Made by a program: the position numbers and the translations under genes. The notes beneath the pieces were generated by a model. That model made no database searches and was not told where the DNA came from. It saw nothing but the letters and a program-made list of their open reading frames with translations. A stretch of 7,805 nt of DNA from Anaerolineae bacterium (lineage in GTDB: Bacteria > Chloroflexota > Anaerolineae > JAADDB01): NCBI GenBank assembly GCA_015486895.1, contig WFQT01000514.1:1-7805 (forward strand), written 5' to 3'. This document shows, piece by piece, positions 5,211-7,805 of this stretch; within the stretch, counting starts at the first letter, position 1, and every line of letters begins with the position of its first letter.

Positions 5211-5543
5211 ATGACAACGGAGATGACGAGTTCAAACAGTAACCTGACACCGGAAGAACTCAAAGAGATGATCACCTGGCGGCTAAAAATGGTCATCGAT
5301 CCGGAAACCGGAGCCGATGTCATCCGCATGCGGCTCATTGAGGACCTGATTGTGAGGGAAGATGGGACAGTGCATTATAAATTCCGCCCATCTTCTCCCA
5401 TCTGCCCCATCGCCGTACAATTAGCAATGGACATCCGCAACGCGGTAGCAGAAGTCACCGGAGTGAAACGACAAGAGATCACGGTGGTCGGCTACGTGCA
5501 GGCAGAGCAGCTCACAGCACTGTTGCGAGAGATAAGAGATTAG
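5211..5543 (+). CDS. MIP18 / DUF59 family Fe-S assembly protein
   Basis: 110-aa cytoplasmic protein with one DUF59 (PF01883) domain at about residues 17-97. Visible motifs are VIDPETGADVIRMRLIEDL (29-47), the dG-V segment (50-56) and SPICP (62-66), whose cysteine C65 is the conserved, functionally important residue in SufT/MIP18-type proteins. These proteins help deliver Fe-S clusters, often together with Mrp/ApbC ATPases, to which DUF59 is sometimes fused. Here the domain is a separate gene 17 nt after the two Fe-S ATPases, so it probably works with them. The start ATG at 5211 has a modest AAGG about 10 nt upstream. The gene is the last of the plus-strand cluster and is followed by a hairpin at 5561-5605. 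Confidence 0.9.
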   Translation: MTTEMTSSNSNLTPEELKEMITWRLKMVIDPETGADVIRMRLIEDLIVREDGTVHYKFRPSSPICPIAVQLAMDIRNAVAEVTGVKRQEITVVGYVQAEQLTALLREIRD

Positions 5544-5560
5544 AGGAGAGGTACAAACAA

Positions 5561-5605
5561 GGCACTTACCCTAAGAAAAAGAGACTGGGTTATTAGGGCG
5601 TGGCC
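5561..5605. terminator. Candidate bidirectional terminator hairpin between converging genes
   Basis: CCCTAA (5569-5574) pairs perfectly with TTAGGG (5593-5598) around an 18-nt loop. An outer GGCAC (5561-5565) pairs with GTGgCC (5600-5605) with one bulged base. It lies between two converging genes (the MIP18-family gene and udk) and touches the udk stop. A mild U-rich stretch (TTGTTTGT) follows on the minus strand, but none is clear on the plus strand, so intrinsic termination is only a moderate inference. Confidence 0.45.
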
Positions 5606-6225
5606 TATTTAGTCAAAACACCCCGCAGATGGGCAATTACCATGTCTAAAGCAGCCATGTTGAAGCCCCCCTCGGGAATAATAATGTCGGCATAGCGCTT
5701 GCTCGGTTCCACAAACTCTAAATGCATAGGACGCACTGTTTCCAGGTATTGCTTGATAACAGATGCCATAGTTCGGCCCCGTTCGGCAATGTCCCGCTGC
5801 AAACGACGGATGAAACGGATATCAGCGTCGGTGTCCACAAAAATCTTCAGGTCCATGGCCTCCCGCAAGCGAGCATCAGCAAAAACGAGGATACCTTCCA
5901 CCAGGACCAGCCGATGCGGCCCGATGGAAATCGTTTCTGGCCGTCGGGTGTGGGTTTTGAAATCGTAGACCGGCATCTCTATCGTCTCGCCCCGACGCAA
6001 CGCTTGCAAATGCCGTAATAACAGGTCGTTTTCCAGTGCATCAGGGTGGTCGAAATTGCGCGCGGCCCGCTCTTCTGGTGGCAAGCAACTCAAATCGTAA
6101 TAATAGGCATCGTGAGGAAGATAAGCAATGTTTTCCTTCCCCACTGCGGTCACAATCCGCTGCGCCACCGTCGTCTTGCCAGAGCCAGTCCCTCCAGCCA
6201 CACCAATAACCATTGTCGGCATCAT
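5605..6225 (-). CDS. udk: Uridine kinase
   Basis: 206-aa cytoplasmic P-loop kinase of pyrimidine salvage, phosphorylating uridine and cytidine to UMP and CMP. Visible features: Walker A GGTGSGKTT (11-19), HDAYYYD (38-44), NFDHPDAL (57-64, nucleoside-binding region), YDFKTHTR (87-94), LVEGILVF (108-115), the lid arginine region RRLQRDIAERGR (140-151), and the closing motif FVEPSKRYADIIIPEGG (171-187). Length matches the family. Either of two adjacent ATGs (6225 or 6222) could be the start; GGGG is 2 or 5 nt upstream, which slightly favours the second. The first ATG overlaps the stop codon of a 28-codon remnant, as if udk was once translationally coupled to a gene that is now lost. Confidence 0.95.
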   Translation of the reverse strand: MMPTMVIGVAGGTGSGKTTVAQRIVTAVGKENIAYLPHDAYYYDLSCLPPEERAARNFDHPDALENDLLLRHLQALRRGETIEMPVYDFKTHTRRPETISIGPHRLVLVEGILVFADARLREAMDLKIFVDTDADIRFIRRLQRDIAERGRTMASVIKQYLETVRPMHLEFVEPSKRYADIIIPEGGFNMAALDMVIAHLRGVLTK

Positions 6226-6308
6226 GACCCCATTACAGGTTCCCGTTCAACATAGCCGAGCAAGTCCTCGCGACCAGCCAGGAATGCGCCCCAAGCCCTT
6301 CCATTTTC
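6222..6308 (-). pseudogene. Candidate 3' remnant of a lost gene upstream of udk
   Basis: A minus-strand frame without a start codon runs from just after a TGA (6311-6309) to a TGA at 6224-6222. It encodes 28 residues including GRAWGAFLAGRED and LLGYVEREPVMGS. The composition is protein-like, and the stop overlaps the udk ATG as ATGA, a typical operon junction. The upstream side is cut off 9 nt before repeat copy 2. I infer a gene tail left after insertion of, or recombination at, the repeat. A chance open frame of 28 codons is the main alternative. The family is not recognised. Confidence 0.3.
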
Positions 6309-6316
6309 TCAACTGA

Positions 6317-6353
6317 AGCCTGACGAAAATGACGTTTTCGTCCTGATCAGGCT
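6317..6353. other. Strong hairpin at the left end of repeat copy 2
   Basis: GACGAAAA (6322-6329) pairs with TTTTCGTC (6335-6342) around a 5-nt loop. An outer AGCCT (6317-6321) pairs with AGGCT (6349-6353) across a 6-nt one-sided bulge. It stands downstream of ruvA, read on the minus strand, and could stabilise the 3' end or slow transcription. No U-tract follows, so a classical terminator is not supported. Confidence 0.55.
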
Positions 6354-6465
6354 ATTTTCACCGCAGATGGCACGAATTAACACAGATTTTCCCTTGCTTT
6401 TCGACCTAAATCTGTGCGATTCTGTGTCTATCTGTGGCTAAAACGAAAAACGCCAGAGTCCAGAA
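6317..6465 (+). repeat. Dispersed intergenic repeat, copy 2
   Basis: The core is an imperfect inverted repeat: CACCGCAGATGG...AACACAGATTT (6359-6389) faces AAATCTGTGCG...TCTATCTGTGGC (6408-6438). To its left is a strong hairpin (6317-6353). The right end, GCTAAAACG...CGCCAGAGTCCAG (6438-6463), aligns with the right end of copy 1 (298-325). Copy 2 ends only a few bases from the ruvA stop, so it lies in the 3' region of the ruvA message. It contains no ORF of note. It is better preserved than copy 1. Confidence 0.75.
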
Positions 6466-6466
6466 C

Positions 6467-7039
6467 TTAGGCTAAACGGCTCAACGCCGCCCGCAAGCGA
6501 TCTTCCAGAGTGGTCAAATCTGCCGGTAAGCCTTGCACTGCTCGTTGTGCTTCCAAAACGCTATAGCCTAACGTCGTCAACGCTTCTACCACTTCCATGT
6601 CCACTTCAGCTAAAGGAGAAAGCTCGGTAACAGCTTCTCTTAGCGGCAGTTTGTCCTTCAAGGCGAAAACGATGCGCTCGGCGCTCTTCTTGCCGATACC
6701 AGGCACCTGCGTCAAAAGCGCCGGCTGCTCCTGTTGAACGGCACGAGTAATGGCTGCAGGAGAAAGAGTAGACAAAGCGCTTAAGGCCAACTTTGGTCCA
6801 ACGCCAGGAGCATCCAACAACAGGCGAAAAAAAGTGCGCTCTTCAACTTCCCGGAAGCCAAAGAGTGACCACTCGCTCTCGCGAATGTGCAAATGAGTAT
6901 GAAGGAGAATTTTCTCACCGACCTGTACAGACGCCAGTAGAGAAGAAGGAACAAACACATTCAGTGCAATGGGACCCAAGGAGACCGATAGATGATTGTC
7001 CTCTTTAGCGACAACGATCCCCTGCACATGAGCGATCAT
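6467..7039 (-). CDS. ruvA: Holliday junction branch migration complex subunit RuvA
   Basis: 190-aa DNA-repair protein that binds four-way junctions as a tetramer and recruits the RuvB helicase. An N-terminal OB-fold domain lies at about 1-63 (MIAHVQGIV at the start; RESEW at 53-57 in the acidic-pin position; LFGF at its end). Two helix-hairpin-helix motifs follow, LLDAPGVGPKLALS (74-87) and LTQVPGIGKKSAERIV (109-124). After a flexible linker, the RuvB-contacting domain III spans about 145-190 (VVEALTTLGYSVLEAQRAV). Length is normal. The ATG overlaps the stop of the response regulator gene as ATGA, so the two are translationally coupled. ruvB and ruvC are not in the window. Repeat copy 2 follows within a few bases of the stop. 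Confidence 0.96.
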   Translation of the reverse strand: MIAHVQGIVVAKEDNHLSVSLGPIALNVFVPSSLLASVQVGEKILLHTHLHIRESEWSLFGFREVEERTFFRLLLDAPGVGPKLALSALSTLSPAAITRAVQQEQPALLTQVPGIGKKSAERIVFALKDKLPLREAVTELSPLAEVDMEVVEALTTLGYSVLEAQRAVQGLPADLTTLEDRLRAALSRLA

Positions 7040-7794
7040 TCCTTTCCCATCCAGAATTTGTAGCCAACGCCTCGTACTGTGCGAATGTAATACGGTCGTG
7101 AAGGCTCCTCTTCGATTTTCGTGCGCAAGCGCCGTATGCCAACTTCCACCAAGTTAGTGCCGCCCACGAATTCATAGCCCCACACATCCCTGAAAAGCTG
7201 ATCTTTAGCCACAGGCTTCCCAGCATGGTTAATCAGGTATTGCAACAACTGGAATTCAATCGGTGTGAGTTCTACTTTCTTGCCACGTACCCAGGCTTCG
7301 TGGTGTTCGTTGTCCACCATCACGTCCCCAACAGTGACGATTACCGGCGTCGGGGACATTTTAGCCCAGGCAATGCGGCGCATGATGGCTTCCATCCGCA
7401 CCCGTACCTCCTTGAAGGTAAACGGTTTCGTGATGTAATCATCCGCTCCCAACTCAAAGCCAGTCACCACGTCCTCGACATTGCCCAATGCGGTTAGCAT
7501 AGCCACCGGCACATCAGATCGGCGGCGGATTTCCTGCAAAGTAGCAAAGCCATCCAACTTCGGCATCATAATGTCCAGCAAGATGATGTCCGGCTTAAAC
7601 TCATCCATCACATCCAGAAGTTCCTGGCCATCAGCCACGGCTTTCACGGTGTAACCTGCTTTCCCCAAGGAAAGCGCCAACAACTCACGGAGATTCAGCT
7701 CATCCTCAGCGATTAAAATACGCCAAGGATACCCCATAGTCGATTGTTCTTCCTGCTGTGGTGTTCCTTTCGTGGTTTCTGCCATTGCACTCAC
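7036..7794 (-). CDS. OmpR/PhoB family two-component response regulator
   Basis: 252-aa cytoplasmic transcription factor. The receiver domain covers about 25-140: acid pair E30/D31, phospho-acceptor D74 in LLDIMMPKLDG, T101 and K123 (TKPF), all present, so it should be phosphorylatable. A linker precedes a PhoB-type winged-helix DNA-binding domain at about 153-250: VELTPIEFQLLQYLINHAG, the recognition helix region NLVEVGIRRLRTKIE, and the closing wing YYIRTVRGVGYKF. The first 24 residues are a polar extension. The GTG at 7794 has GGGA about 8 nt upstream; ATGs at 7785 and 7737 are alternatives, the last placing the receiver domain near the N-terminus. No sensor kinase is visible, but the gene starts near the window edge, so a partner may lie just outside. 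It is coupled to ruvA by a 4-nt overlap. Confidence 0.93.
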   Translation of the reverse strand: MSAMAETTKGTPQQEEQSTMGYPWRILIAEDELNLRELLALSLGKAGYTVKAVADGQELLDVMDEFKPDIILLDIMMPKLDGFATLQEIRRRSDVPVAMLTALGNVEDVVTGFELGADDYITKPFTFKEVRVRMEAIMRRIAWAKMSPTPVIVTVGDVMVDNEHHEAWVRGKKVELTPIEFQLLQYLINHAGKPVAKDQLFRDVWGYEFVGGTNLVEVGIRRLRTKIEEEPSRPYYIRTVRGVGYKFWMGKE

Positions 7795-7805
7795 TTGCTT
7801 TTCCC

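Noticed and set aside
2980..5543. Nitrogenase gene cluster
   Set aside because: The NifX-like fold alone is not diagnostic. No nifH, nifD, nifK, nifE or nifN is present, and the ferredoxin-MinD ATPases are not NifH.

Overview
The window is 7.8 kb of compact bacterial DNA of moderate GC. It carries housekeeping genes around one small metal/iron-sulfur gene cluster. No rRNA or taxonomic marker is present. The gene content (a nitrogenase-cofactor/orange-protein-like gene with paired ferredoxin-MinD ATPases, a TerC-type transporter, and intergenic elements built on 'AATCTGTG' words) suggests an anaerobic or microaerobic lineage such as Chloroflexota. That is an inference from general impression, not a demonstrated assignment.

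Left part, minus strand (1-2074): positions 1-360 hold no secure gene. They contain the possible 5' edge of a gene running off the window, a short ORF and copy 1 of a dispersed intergenic repeat. Next comes tlyA (S4 domain plus FtsJ-type 2'-O-methyltransferase). Just upstream of it in the same direction is a TerC-family membrane protein with a histidine-rich loop. The 443-bp region 2075-2517 separates the TerC gene from the divergent plus-strand cluster. It holds a long TerC leader with a possible 23-codon ORF and hairpins, and a PadR promoter with a palindromic candidate operator.

Centre, plus strand (2518-5543): PadR regulator, then a NifX/orange-protein-like cofactor-binding protein with a Gly/Met/Arg-rich tail, two tandem MinD-type ATPases each with an inserted 2x[4Fe-4S] ferredoxin domain, and a MIP18/DUF59 protein. 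The last four genes are tightly packed (gaps or overlaps of 1, -4 and 17 nt), so they probably form one transcript. The gene set resembles the orange-protein (Orp) complex of Desulfovibrio with an added MIP18-type Fe-S assembly factor. I infer that it assembles or handles a metal-sulfur cluster under PadR control; the cofactor is unknown.

Right part, minus strand (5605-7794): an OmpR-type response regulator is translationally coupled (ATGA overlap) to ruvA. Copy 2 of the dispersed repeat follows, then a 28-codon gene remnant whose stop overlaps the start of udk (uridine kinase). A convergent hairpin at 5561-5605 separates udk from the plus-strand cluster. Both repeat copies lie just 3' of the stop codon of a minus-strand gene (tlyA and ruvA).
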